A stretch of DNA of 33,501 nt from positions 4,428,539 through 4,462,039 of the forward strand of contig NZ_UEXK01000004.1 of assembly GCF_900491935.1 (NCBI RefSeq). Direction: 5' to 3'. The notes beneath the pieces are model-generated. The model had not been told where the DNA came from. It saw only the letters and a list, made by a program, of their open reading frames with translations, and searched no databases. Position numbers and translations under genes: made by a program. Shown here one piece after another: positions 9,856-16,779 of this stretch; positions within the stretch are counted from its first letter, which is position 1, and the number at the start of each line of letters is the position of its first letter. Source of the DNA: Klenkia terrae. Its GTDB lineage: Bacteria > Actinomycetota > Actinomycetes > Mycobacteriales > Geodermatophilaceae.

Positions 9856-9879
9856 CACCCGACATGGATGTCCTATGTC
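9852..9879 (+). promoter_or_regulatory. Strong sigma-70-type promoter of terC with operator-like half-sites
   Basis: A perfect TTGACA -35 hexamer (9852-9857) is followed after 16 nt by TATGTC (9874-9879). Transcription would begin near 9886, just ahead of the riboswitch. The spacer carries GACAT-GG-ATGTC (9861-9872), and a further ATGTC lies at 9875-9879 within the -10, 7 bp from the previous copy. This looks like an operator for a repressor. The regulator is unknown; the adjacent winged-helix protein is one candidate. Confidence 0.7.
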
Positions 9880-9887
9880 ATCAGGGA

Positions 9888-10007
9888 CAGCAAGGGGAGT
9901 ACCCCACGACGGCGCGTCGTCACCACGACTCGACAGCGAGTCCGGCGCGACCGGTCCGGCGCTGAGCCGGGCGGGGGAGACCTTCGACATGGTCGGAGGT
10001 CTGCCCC
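9888..10007 (+). promoter_or_regulatory. yybP-ykoY manganese riboswitch
   Basis: The invariant L1 sequence GGGGAGTA is at 9894-9901, preceded by AA so that AAGG (9892-9895) can pair with CCTT (9981-9984) as helix P1. The L3 element CTGAG is at 9962-9966, and the 3' hallmark GAGACCTT is at 9977-9984. Internal hairpins include GACTCG-ACAG-CGAGTC. The expression platform is an 11-bp hairpin, 9978-9988 with 9992-10002 and loop ATG, that buries the Shine-Dalgarno GGAGGT (9995-10000). P1 and this hairpin compete for CCTT. Mn2+ binding should therefore stabilise P1, free the ribosome-binding site and switch TerC on, as known for alx and mntP. Conserved motifs are seen; the mechanism is inferred. Confidence 0.9.
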
Positions 10008-10970
10008 GTGGACGTGCTCGACTTCGCCGTGCCCGCCTGGGCCTGGGTCGCCCTGACGGTCGGCATCGCCGCCATGCTGGCCATCGACCTGTTCCTGCAC
10101 CGGGACGACCACGAGATCGGCTTCCGCGAGGCCGCGACGTGGAGTGCGGTGTGGATCGCGGTCGGTCTGGGCTTCGGCGTCCTGATGTGGATCTGGCAGG
10201 GCGGGGACGTCGCCGGGGCCTACTACTCGGGCTACCTGATCGAGAAGGCGCTGTCGATCGACAACGTGTTCATCTTCGCGATGGTCTTCGCCGCCTTCCA
10301 CGTCCCGGCGGCATACCAGCACAAGGTGCTGTTCTGGGGCGTCATCGGGGCGCTCGCCTTCCGGCTGGTCTTCATCTTCGCCGGTGCCAGCCTGCTGGAG
10401 ACCCTGTCGTGGACGGCGTTCCTGCTCGGGGGACTGCTGCTGTACACCGGCTGGGCGACGGCCTTCCGCCACGGGCAGCAGCTCGACCCCGACCGCGACC
10501 TCCTCGTCCGCCTGGTCCGGCGCGTCGTCCCGACGACGACGGAGTTCCACGGCAGCCGCTTCTTCGTCCGCATCGACGGTCGGCGGACGGCCACGCTGCT
10601 GTTCGTCGTGCTGGTCGCCGTGGAGGCCACCGACCTGGTGTTCGCCGTGGACTCCGTGGCCGCCGTCCTGGCCATCACCACCAACACGTTCCTGGTGTGG
10701 ACCGCCAACGCCTTCGCCGTCCTGGGACTCCGCGCGCTGTACTTCTGCCTGGCCGGGCTCCTCAGCCGCTTCGTCCTGCTGCACTACGGCCTCGCGCTGC
10801 TGCTCGTCTTCGCCGGGATCAAGCTCATCCTCTCCGAGACCCCCGTGGGCAAGCTCCCCATCCCCCTCACCCTCGGGGTCATCGTCACCACGCTGGTGGT
10901 CAGCATCGCCGCGAGCCTGTGGGTGACCCGTGCCGACCGTCCCCAGACCGATCCTGCCCACCGGAACTGA
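10008..10970 (+). CDS. TerC/Alx family manganese exporter
   Basis: This 320-aa integral membrane protein has about seven to nine hydrophobic segments. The two family motifs EKALSIDNVFIFAMVF and EATDLVFAVDSVAA carry acidic residues within membrane helices, the likely metal path. The Alx/TerC (now MeeF/MeeY) branch exports Mn2+. The Mn2+ riboswitch directly ahead supports that function here more strongly than the old tellurite-resistance name. Start GTG 10008 has GGAGGT (9995-10000) at 7 nt, and that site is sequestered in the riboswitch hairpin. The baeRF3-type gene starts 27 nt downstream with its own ribosome-binding site and may be co-transcribed. Confidence 0.93.
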   Translation: MDVLDFAVPAWAWVALTVGIAAMLAIDLFLHRDDHEIGFREAATWSAVWIAVGLGFGVLMWIWQGGDVAGAYYSGYLIEKALSIDNVFIFAMVFAAFHVPAAYQHKVLFWGVIGALAFRLVFIFAGASLLETLSWTAFLLGGLLLYTGWATAFRHGQQLDPDRDLLVRLVRRVVPTTTEFHGSRFFVRIDGRRTATLLFVVLVAVEATDLVFAVDSVAAVLAITTNTFLVWTANAFAVLGLRALYFCLAGLLSRFVLLHYGLALLLVFAGIKLILSETPVGKLPIPLTLGVIVTTLVVSIAASLWVTRADRPQTDPAHRN

Positions 10971-10996
10971 TCCCACCGACCTCGAGGAGGCCTGTC

Positions 10997-12364
10997 ATGA
11001 CCAGCACGCTCGCCCCGGCGCCGATCCCGTCGCACACCACCCCTCTGCCGCTCCCCACCCCGCCGGAGGTGGTGGCGCTGCAGGCGCTCCGTGCGCAACC
11101 GGCCGTGTCCGTGCTGTGCACGACCGTCCCCGGGCCGCGGATGACCGGCGAGGACGCCGCCCGGCTGCGTGCGCTGGCCGCAGCTGCACGCAGCCGGGTG
11201 ACCGCCGAGCTCGGGTCCGTGGCGGCCGAGCCGCTGGTCGAGCGGTTGGACGAGCTGGTCACCGATGCCGTCGGGCGGGCCACCCGGCTGGCGGTGGCGT
11301 TGTTCGTCAGCGACCGGGCCTCGTCATCTTGGTCGCTGTCGGTCGAGGTCGTCGACCGGGCGGTCGTCGACCCCACCTTCGCCACACGCGACCTGGTCCG
11401 GTCCCTGCACCGCACCCCGCGCCACGTCGTGCTGGTGCTGACCGACCGGCAGGCCCGCCTGTTCGACGGCCTCGGTGACAGCCTCCTGCCGGCGGTGTCC
11501 CGGTTCCCGATGGACAGGGAGCCCCGCCCGTCCTCGCACGGGCGAGCCGGCCGGCACGGGCGCGGCGGCCGGGTCGAGCGCAACGGCGACGGCGGCGATG
11601 CTGCCCGGACGGCGTGGTTGCGCTCCGTGGACAGCGCGCTCGGGGCCCACCTGGCCCTCCACCCTGCCCCATTGGTGGTCGTCGGCGCCGAGCGTCTGCT
11701 GGCCCGTTTCGCCGGGCTGTCCCGCAACCTCGACCGGCTGGCCGGCACGGTCGTCGGCAGCCACCGGCCCAGCGATACGGTGCCGACCGGACCGACGGCA
11801 CCGGGCAGTGAGGCCGGTGGGCGGTGCGCGGTGGGGACCGGTGTCCGATGCACGGAGCGAGCCGCCCAGCTGTGCAGCAGTCCTACGCCGACCGGGTCCT
11901 GGCGGCGCGGCTCGGAGTGGCAGGGCTGGTGGACCCGGCCATGGAGGCCTTGGAGCGGGCGCTGGCGAGCAAGGACGAGGCGGTGGCGCTGCGCGCTGCG
12001 GGGGCCGCCCAGGTCGTACTGGAGCGCCTGGCACGCAAGGGAGCCACGGTGGCGTTCCACATGGGCGAGGATGGTGCAACGGTCCGATCGGGGGCCGACA
12101 TCGTGCGGGAGCGACTGCGCGCAGTCGGCGCCGCGAGGGCCGAGCACCCGGGGGGTGGTCGGCCAGGCCTCGGCCGTGGAGACCGTGGGCAAGCCGTGGA
12201 GGCCGAGCTGGTGGACGAATGGGGCTGAAAGTTTCACCAGCTCGGTCCTGACGGCCCTACCGTCCCGGCATGGGGACAGACGCCTGGGCGCTGATCGTGG
12301 CCATCCTGGCGCTGGTGGTGGCCGGGTACGGCATCCACCGGCAGAACACCTATGCGGCGCGTGA
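10997..12364 (+). CDS. baeRF3-type protein, C-terminal third replaced
   Basis: ATG 10997 has a strong GAGGAGG (10984-10990) 6 nt ahead. Residues 1 to about 260 match the actinobacterial baeRF3 (release-factor-like) family, with the stretches VVDPTFATRDLVRSLHRTPR, HVVLVLTDRQARLFDG, and LVVVGAERLLARFAGLSRN followed by LDRLAGTVVGSH. Family members then continue for about 110-120 residues through the catalytic-loop-like C-terminal domain. Here recognisable sequence stops near base 11776. The frame stays open to 12364 but translates to Trp/Arg-rich text typical of out-of-frame reading, and a different coding frame takes over at 11848. The gene looks truncated by recombination or deletion, and the product is probably non-functional or partly functional. 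The family's function is poorly known; a ribosome-associated stress role is proposed from domain analysis. Confidence 0.65.
   Translation: MTSTLAPAPIPSHTTPLPLPTPPEVVALQALRAQPAVSVLCTTVPGPRMTGEDAARLRALAAAARSRVTAELGSVAAEPLVERLDELVTDAVGRATRLAVALFVSDRASSSWSLSVEVVDRAVVDPTFATRDLVRSLHRTPRHVVLVLTDRQARLFDGLGDSLLPAVSRFPMDREPRPSSHGRAGRHGRGGRVERNGDGGDAARTAWLRSVDSALGAHLALHPAPLVVVGAERLLARFAGLSRNLDRLAGTVVGSHRPSDTVPTGPTAPGSEAGGRCAVGTGVRCTERAAQLCSSPTPTGSWRRGSEWQGWWTRPWRPWSGRWRARTRRWRCALRGPPRSYWSAWHAREPRWRSTWARMVQRSDRGPTSCGSDCAQSAPRGPSTRGVVGQASAVETVGKPWRPSWWTNGAESFTSSVLTALPSRHGDRRLGADRGHPGAGGGRVRHPPAEHLCGA
11848..12228 (+). CDS. Orphan helical protein, possible mobile-element gene
   Basis: This 126-aa ORF (start ATG 11848; GTG 11824 possible) has clearly coding codon use, unlike the frame of the truncated baeRF3 gene that it overlaps. 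It reads YADRVLAARLGVAGLVDPAM, then ALERALASKDEAVALRAAGA and AAQVVLERLARKGATVAF, a run of alanine-rich helices. Short phage and integrative-element proteins, such as small-terminase-like ones, often have this texture, but no family was recognised. The tail is Gly/Arg-rich. It begins just where baeRF3 homology ends, so it probably came in with, or marks the edge of, foreign DNA. Confidence 0.5.
   Translation: MHGASRPAVQQSYADRVLAARLGVAGLVDPAMEALERALASKDEAVALRAAGAAQVVLERLARKGATVAFHMGEDGATVRSGADIVRERLRAVGAARAEHPGGGRPGLGRGDRGQAVEAELVDEWG
12258..12263 (+). promoter_or_regulatory. -10 element of a leaderless promoter
   Basis: TACCGT lies 6 nt before ATG 12270, which has no Shine-Dalgarno sequence. 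This fits leaderless transcription of the membrane-anchored protein gene. Confidence 0.5.
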
Positions 12365-12878
12365 GGATCAGAGGCGGGAAGGCGAGATCGCCGGGCGCCC
12401 CTCCCACGTGGTGGCGACCGTGGGGCACTGGGACCCGATCGAGAAGAACGTCAGCCCTAAGATCGGCGACGGTGAGATCTCACCGATTAAGTACCACCAG
12501 TGGACTCCTGCCGGGGCGCCCGTCTACTGGGGCGGCCTGGCTGTCGTACTGCATAACGTGGGCGAACGGCCGGTTGACGTGAACCACATTGACGTCGTCC
12601 TACGCAGCGACGCAGCCGGTCGAGAGTCGGTCATGACGTCGCAGTCGGTCGCATCGACCGGCCCTTCCCTGCCCGCGACCCTGGCGCACAACTCAGCGAC
12701 CTACCTGGTCGGGTTCGATGAACTCCAGACCCTGACCCGGACGTTGCTCCCCGCAGACGGCGAGGTCAGGTACGGCTTCCGGGTCCGCTTCTCCGACCAG
12801 TCGGAGATCGTCACCCCGCTCGCCCGGCTGGTGTTCCTCCCGCCGACCGCCGACGACAGGCCAGGCGAGATCGGCTGA
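12270..12878 (+). CDS. Membrane-anchored hypothetical protein
   Basis: This 202-aa protein has one N-terminal membrane segment (WALIVAILALVVAGYGI, about residues 6-22). A short basic/acidic juxtamembrane helix (HRQNTYAAREDQRREGE) follows, then a beta-rich domain (YWGGLAVVLHNVGERPVDVN, VRYGFRVRFSDQSEIVTPL) that resembles an immunoglobulin-like fold. No family was recognised. Codon use is less GC-biased than in neighbouring core genes (for example GATTAAG, CATAACG), consistent with acquired DNA. It lies between the truncated baeRF3 gene and the integrase cluster and is probably cargo of the integrated remnant. The start has TACCGT 6 nt ahead. Confidence 0.65.
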   Translation: MGTDAWALIVAILALVVAGYGIHRQNTYAAREDQRREGEIAGRPSHVVATVGHWDPIEKNVSPKIGDGEISPIKYHQWTPAGAPVYWGGLAVVLHNVGERPVDVNHIDVVLRSDAAGRESVMTSQSVASTGPSLPATLAHNSATYLVGFDELQTLTRTLLPADGEVRYGFRVRFSDQSEIVTPLARLVFLPPTADDRPGEIG

Positions 12879-13272
12879 TCCCACCTGGCCCGTGTCAACC
12901 AGTCAGCCGCCGACGATCTCGGCGACGACCTCGGAGACCCGGGCCTCCTTATGCCGGTCGCTTGCCTCCCGGTCGCCGCTGGTGACCTCCCCGACCTGCT
13001 GCGTGCTTAGTTCGCGCTGGTGGCGCTCGGGACCGTGTAATCGACGTGTACCGGTAGGCGCCTCCCGTGGCGACTGCCGGTATTTACGCAGGTACGGGTG
13101 TTGACAAGGTCCGGGCGGTGTCGTCCCGCTTCAACGTCGCCGGCAGCCCACCCGTCACCGAGGTCTGGACCGCACCCGAGCCCCGGTCGGCGCCCGCGGC
13201 CAGATCTTCGCGGCCGTTCGCAGCTACCCAGAACCGGCCCGAGCACCAAGCACCATCGGTGGCTGCAGTGAC
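12879..13272. other. Gene-free stretch in the integrated region
   Basis: No convincing gene is present; short open frames here have poor codon use and no ribosome-binding site. GC content is lower than in the core. It holds a TTGACA hexamer (13101-13106) without a good -10, a TACCGGTA palindrome (13049-13056) and two nearby CCGGTA copies. It may contain decayed element DNA or a left attachment region, but no copy of the tRNA-Leu 3' end was found. Confidence 0.4.
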
Positions 13273-13503
13273 CTATCGCGGGTCGGCGGCGGGGGCGCCG
13301 GAAGCCGTGTCTGCAGCCTCGACGCCAAGCCTGGCCAAGAGTGGCAGCCGGGGCAGGAGGAACCGTCGGCCTACGCGCAGAGCGGGCAGGTCCCCGTTCT
13401 GCATAGCGCGGGAGACAGTTCGGACATCGACCCCGAGCACACGGGCGGCGTCGGCGATCGTCACCACTGCACTGGTGCTGCTCCGCAACTCGTTGAGGTC
13501 CAC
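13273..13503 (-). CDS. Excisionase-like helix-turn-helix protein
   Basis: This 76-aa protein has a MerR-like/HTH_17 DNA-binding domain: VVTIADAARVLGVDVRTVSRA then MQNGDLPALRVGRRFLLPR. This is the standard layout of excisionase-family proteins, with a helix-turn-helix followed by a short wing that ends in a GR(R)xxxP turn. These small proteins steer integrase toward excision or regulate element genes. Start GTG 13503 has AGGA at 7 nt on the minus strand. It is transcribed away from the integrase gene (13840), as often seen in integrative elements. The last about 15 residues are Ala-rich and variable. Confidence 0.72.
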   Translation of the reverse strand: MDLNELRSSTSAVVTIADAARVLGVDVRTVSRAMQNGDLPALRVGRRFLLPRLPLLARLGVEAADTASGAPAADPR

Positions 13504-13613
13504 GAGTCATCCTTTCCTCGTCCGACCGGGTGGATTGGGCGACGGTCACCATGCCTTAGCCCGATGACAATCGCGATCAGCACTCCCACCAGGTGCCAGC
13601 GCACGCGACTCAT
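13461..13613 (-). CDS. Possible tiny membrane peptide (50 aa)
   Basis: An ATG (13613-13611) opens a frame beginning MSRVRWHLVGVLIAIVIG. This is one clear hydrophobic helix, followed by a basic, non-descript tail, ending at TGA 13461. It overlaps the start of the excisionase-like gene by 43 nt in another frame. No good ribosome-binding site is visible. Small membrane peptides are common in actinomycete integrative elements, but this may be chance. Confidence 0.25.
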   Translation of the reverse strand: MSRVRWHLVGVLIAIVIGLRHGDRRPIHPVGRGKDDSWTSTSCGAAPVQW

Positions 13614-13716
13614 GTCAGTTCGCGGTATCACCCTTGCGACGGCGCCAGCCGAAGAAACCGGTCGGACGGATGGCTGATGTCGCCCGTCAGACGCGGCTTG
13701 CTCTCAGCACCTGCCC

Positions 13717-13755
13717 CCTGTGGATAAGCGGCGATGGCCATGGCCCGTCCACAGG
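13717..13755. repeat. Nested inverted repeat with a DnaA-box-like arm
   Basis: CCTGTGGA (13717-13724) and TCCACAGG (13748-13755) form a perfect 8-bp inverted repeat around a second palindrome, GGCCATGGCC (13736-13745). The left arm extends to TGTGGATAA (13719-13727), identical to the consensus DnaA box. It lies 85 nt ahead of the integrase gene, within the otherwise gene-free 13614-13839 stretch. It could be an operator, an integrase/excisionase arm site or a replication element. Confidence 0.5.
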
Positions 13756-13839
13756 CTGATCCCGATGCCCGCCAAGGGCTCAAGGTCGCTGATTGCCTAA
13801 GTCTCTGGCGCGGGCCTTGCCGCAACGGGGGAGATCGGA

Positions 13840-15072
13840 GTGACGTTGGGGATGAGCAAGAAGCGTCAATACGGGGAGGGAGGTATCAGCGAGTACCGCA
13901 CCAAAGCTGGTCCTCGGTACTACATCAAGTACATGGCCCTGCGGCCCGATGGGACGCGCTCTGCGGTCCTGAAGCGTGGATTCGTCAACCGGCGTGAGGC
14001 CGCCTCAGCGCTGCGGGCCGAACTCCGGAACCTCGAGACCGGCCAGTGGGTCGATGTTTCGAAGCAGTCGCTCAGTGCCTACCTGGCTGAGTGGCTGGAC
14101 GGACAACGGCTGGCCCCTTCCACCCTGTCCAGCTACCAGAAAAATGTTCGCCTGCACATCGATCGCCACATCGGCAAGACCCCGCTTGACCGTCTGACGG
14201 GCCTTGCGATCGATGGGTGGATGCGCAAGCTTGAGAGGTCTGGGCGAGCAGACGGAGCCGGCGGGTTGTCAGCGCGGACGGTGCGATACGTCTTCACCAT
14301 CCTGAGATCCGCATTGGCGGATGCGGTGAAGCATGGACACCTCGCCGTCAACCCGACCGACCGCTCAACACCCCCGACGGCGTCGCAGGCACGGCCCCCC
14401 GAGATGCAGGCATGGACGGCTGCAGAGCTCGCACGGTTCCTCGGCTGGGCGGAGAAGTACGACTCGGACATGGCCGTCGCATGGCACCTGCTCGCTTTCA
14501 CCGGCATGCGGCGGGGTGAGGCTCTGGCTCTGCGCTGGCGTGACGTCGATCTAGAGGCCGCCCGCATCGCCGTGCGGCGCAGCGTGGGCTTGGTGAAGCA
14601 CAAAGGGGAGGGCGAGGAGCTGGTGGAAGGTCCGACCAAGACTGGCCAAGCTCGGGTCGTCGACCTCGACGCCGGCACCGTGGAACGCCTGCGTAGACAT
14701 CGGGCGGTACGAGGCGCTCTCTCCCCGGAACTGATCCGCGGCACTGCTGTCGTGCTCGGTGACCTCGAAGGCAACCACCGTCACCCTGAGCGGTTCTCTC
14801 GGCGTTTCCTCGGTCACCTCAAGCGGGCGCAGCGCGCCCTGGGCGACGACAGGGTCCCGACGATCAGGCTGCACGACCTGAGGCACACACACGCCACGCT
14901 TCTCCTGGCGGACGGTGAACCGGTGAAGGTCGTCTCCGAACGGTTGGGGCACGCGAGCGCGACTATCACCTTGACCGTCTATCAACACGTGCACCCCGGG
15001 ATGGGCAAGCAGGCAGCCACTCGGTTCGCGACTTTGCTCGACGAAGCGTCTGAGGGACGACCCGCGGAGTGA
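13840..15072 (+). CDS. int: Tyrosine-family site-specific integrase
   Basis: This 410-aa tyrosine recombinase has an N-terminal AP2-like arm-binding region (KRQYGEGGISEYRTKAGPRY), a SAM-like core-binding domain (LSAYLAEWLDGQRLAPSTLS) and a complete catalytic domain. Catalytic residues seen are R224 (TGMRRGE), K267 (PTKTGQAR), H345-R348 (HDLRHTHA), H371 (LGHAS) and nucleophile Y381 (TVYQHV). The enzyme should be active if expressed. Start GTG 13840 has GGGGAG 6 nt ahead; ATG 13852 is an alternative. The gene ends 90 nt from the 3' end of tRNA-Leu, the usual arrangement for elements that integrate into a tRNA. GC content is lower than in the core genes. No tail, capsid or conjugation genes are in the window, so it is the main visible part of a small or decayed element. 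Confidence 0.93.
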   Translation: MTLGMSKKRQYGEGGISEYRTKAGPRYYIKYMALRPDGTRSAVLKRGFVNRREAASALRAELRNLETGQWVDVSKQSLSAYLAEWLDGQRLAPSTLSSYQKNVRLHIDRHIGKTPLDRLTGLAIDGWMRKLERSGRADGAGGLSARTVRYVFTILRSALADAVKHGHLAVNPTDRSTPPTASQARPPEMQAWTAAELARFLGWAEKYDSDMAVAWHLLAFTGMRRGEALALRWRDVDLEAARIAVRRSVGLVKHKGEGEELVEGPTKTGQARVVDLDAGTVERLRRHRAVRGALSPELIRGTAVVLGDLEGNHRHPERFSRRFLGHLKRAQRALGDDRVPTIRLHDLRHTHATLLLADGEPVKVVSERLGHASATITLTVYQHVHPGMGKQAATRFATLLDEASEGRPAE

Positions 15073-15092
15073 TTGGGATCAAATTGGGATCA
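15072..15092. repeat. Tandem ATTGGGATCA repeats beside the integrase stop
   Basis: ATTGGGATCA occurs at 15072-15081 and again at 15083-15092, spaced 11 bp (one helical turn). It begins at the last base of the integrase stop codon and lies between integrase and tRNA. The position and phasing fit arm-type integrase-binding sites of an attachment region. Confidence 0.5.
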
Positions 15093-15120
15093 CCGCCGGT
15101 CTGCGGTCCGAAAACGCAGA

Positions 15121-15156
15121 CACCCCGGGCTCCTGAACTGCAGGAACACCGGGGTG
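15121..15156. terminator. Hairpin terminator between integrase and tRNA-Leu
   Basis: CACCCCGG (15121-15128) pairs with CCGGGGTG (15149-15156), and an inner TCCTG (15131-15135) pairs with CAGGA (15141-15145). It lies just 3' of the minus-strand tRNA and downstream of the plus-strand integrase, so it may stop both transcripts. Confidence 0.7.
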
Positions 15157-15162
15157 AAGCTG

Positions 15163-15247
15163 TGTCCGAGGGGGGACTTGAACCCCCACGCCCGATAAAG
15201 GGCACTAGCACCTCAAGCTAGCGCGTCTGCCATTCCGCCACCCGGAC
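15163..15247 (-). tRNA. tRNA-Leu (anticodon GAG)
   Basis: The 85-nt cloverleaf on the minus strand has acceptor stem GTCCGGG with CTCGGAC and anticodon arm CTAGC-TTGAGGT-GCTAG with anticodon GAG, reading CUC/CUU leucine codons. It also has a class II long variable arm (GCCCTTTATCGGGC) and T-arm GGGGG-TTCAAGT-CCCCC. The CCA end is not encoded, as is usual in actinomycetes. A TATGCT hexamer on the minus strand (15288-15283) is a possible -10. The 3' end faces the integrase and is the probable integration target. Confidence 0.96.
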
Positions 15248-15447
15248 AGGTGGACCAGCGCTCTGCGGCGCGGCCGTGGTGAAGCATACGGGAGCCCGGA
15301 CCGCCGTCCGCACGCCCCCTCGGCACCGGCGAGCCGCGCAGCCGGTCACCGCCCAGGGATCCGGTCACCGTGCACGCCGACCGGATGCCTGCAGGGTGAC
15401 CGGACGCCGCCGGGTGGGGGAGCGGGGGCGGTGGCACGATCGGGCGC

Positions 15448-16779
15448 ATGGCCGAGACGACTGCACCCGAACCGCTCGCCCGCGCCCAGGCCGAGGTCGC
15501 GGACCTGCTGAGCGAGCTCATCCGGATCGACTCCACCAACACCGGCGACACCACGACGAGCAAGGGCGAGCGCCAGGCTGCCGAGTGGGTCGCCGGCAAG
15601 CTCGACGAGGTCGGCATCGACTCGGTCATCCACGAGTCCGAGAAGGGCCGCGCCAGCCTCGTCGCCCGCATCCCGGGCCAGGACCGCGAGCGCCCCGGGC
15701 TTCTGGTGCACGGCCACCTCGACGTCGTCCCCGCCGACGCGAGCGAGTGGACCGTCGACCCGTTCTCCGGCGAGCAGCGCGACGGCTACGTCTGGGGCCG
15801 CGGCGCGGTCGACATGAAGGACATGGACTGCATGACCCTCGCGCTGGTCCGCGACTGGGCCCGCACCGGCGTCGTCCCCCCGCGCGACATCGTGCTGGCC
15901 TTCGTCGCCGACGAGGAGGCCGGCGGGAAGTACGGCGCCCACTACCTCGTCGACCACCACGCCGACCTGTTCGAGAACGTCTCCGAGGCGATCAGCGAGG
16001 TCGGCGGCTTCAGCCTCACCGTCCGCGACGACCTGCGGCTCTACCTGATCCAGACCGCCGAGAAGGGCCTGGCCTGGATGAGGCTCACCGCCGCCGGCCG
16101 CCCCGGGCACGGCTCGTTCGTCCACGACGACAACGCCGTCACCCGGCTGTCCGCCGCCGTCGCCCGGATCGGCTCCACCCGGCTGCCCACCGTGCTCACC
16201 CCGCCGATGAAGCAGTTCATCGAGGAGGTCTCCGACGCCTACGGCATCGAGATCGACCCGGACTCGCCCGACGAGGCACTGAGCCGCCTGGGCTCCATCA
16301 GCCGCATGATCGGCGCCGCCCTGCGCAACACGGTCAACCCCACGATGCTCGACGCCGGCTACAAGGCCAACGTCATCCCCGGCACCGCCAGCGCCACCAT
16401 CGACGGCCGCTTCCTCTACGGCCAGGAGGAGGCCTTCGAGGCCCAGATCGACGAGCTGCTCGGCGAGGGCGTCACCCGCGACTACATCCACCACGACCAG
16501 GCCGTGGAGACGACGTTCGACGGCCCGCTGGTCGAGCAGATGGTCGCCGCCCTCAAGGCCGAGGACGACGGCGCCCGCCCGGTCCCGTTCACCGTGAGCG
16601 GCGGCACCGACGCCAAGAGCTTCGAGACCCTCGGCATGCGCTGCTTCGGGTTCTCCCCGCTGCGGCTGCCCGCCGACCTGGACTTCGCCGGCCTCTTCCA
16701 CGGCATCGACGAGCGCGTCCCGGTGGAGAGCCTGCAGTTCGGCATCCGCGTGCTGGACAGGTTCTTGAAGGCCAGCTAG
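15448..16779 (+). CDS. M20 family metallopeptidase (ArgE/DapE/ACY1 type)
   Basis: This 443-aa dinuclear-zinc hydrolase carries the full set of family residues. HGHLDVVP gives ligand H90 and catalytic D92, GAVDMKD gives bridging D122, DEEAGG gives catalytic E156 and ligand E157, and LFHGIDERVP gives ligand H418. The dimerisation lid is recognisable near RPGHGSFVHDDNAV. Members remove N-acyl groups or cleave dipeptides; the substrate cannot be told from sequence. The actinobacterial clade is usually annotated only as M20/M25/M40 family. No Shine-Dalgarno sequence is seen. Instead TGGCACGAT (15432-15440) stands 7 nt before the start, suggesting a leaderless extended -10 promoter. A small PH-like gene starts on the last base of the stop codon. 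Confidence 0.92.
   Translation: MAETTAPEPLARAQAEVADLLSELIRIDSTNTGDTTTSKGERQAAEWVAGKLDEVGIDSVIHESEKGRASLVARIPGQDRERPGLLVHGHLDVVPADASEWTVDPFSGEQRDGYVWGRGAVDMKDMDCMTLALVRDWARTGVVPPRDIVLAFVADEEAGGKYGAHYLVDHHADLFENVSEAISEVGGFSLTVRDDLRLYLIQTAEKGLAWMRLTAAGRPGHGSFVHDDNAVTRLSAAVARIGSTRLPTVLTPPMKQFIEEVSDAYGIEIDPDSPDEALSRLGSISRMIGAALRNTVNPTMLDAGYKANVIPGTASATIDGRFLYGQEEAFEAQIDELLGEGVTRDYIHHDQAVETTFDGPLVEQMVAALKAEDDGARPVPFTVSGGTDAKSFETLGMRCFGFSPLRLPADLDFAGLFHGIDERVPVESLQFGIRVLDRFLKAS

Noticed and set aside
12892-13104. Plus-strand ORF of 70 codons after the membrane-anchored protein
   Set aside because: It is Ser/Arg/Cys-rich composition with no recognisable fold and no Shine-Dalgarno sequence. It looks like chance.
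13101-13106. TTGACA as a promoter in the gene-free stretch
   Set aside because: No acceptable -10 hexamer lies 15-19 nt downstream and no gene follows on that strand until the integrase.
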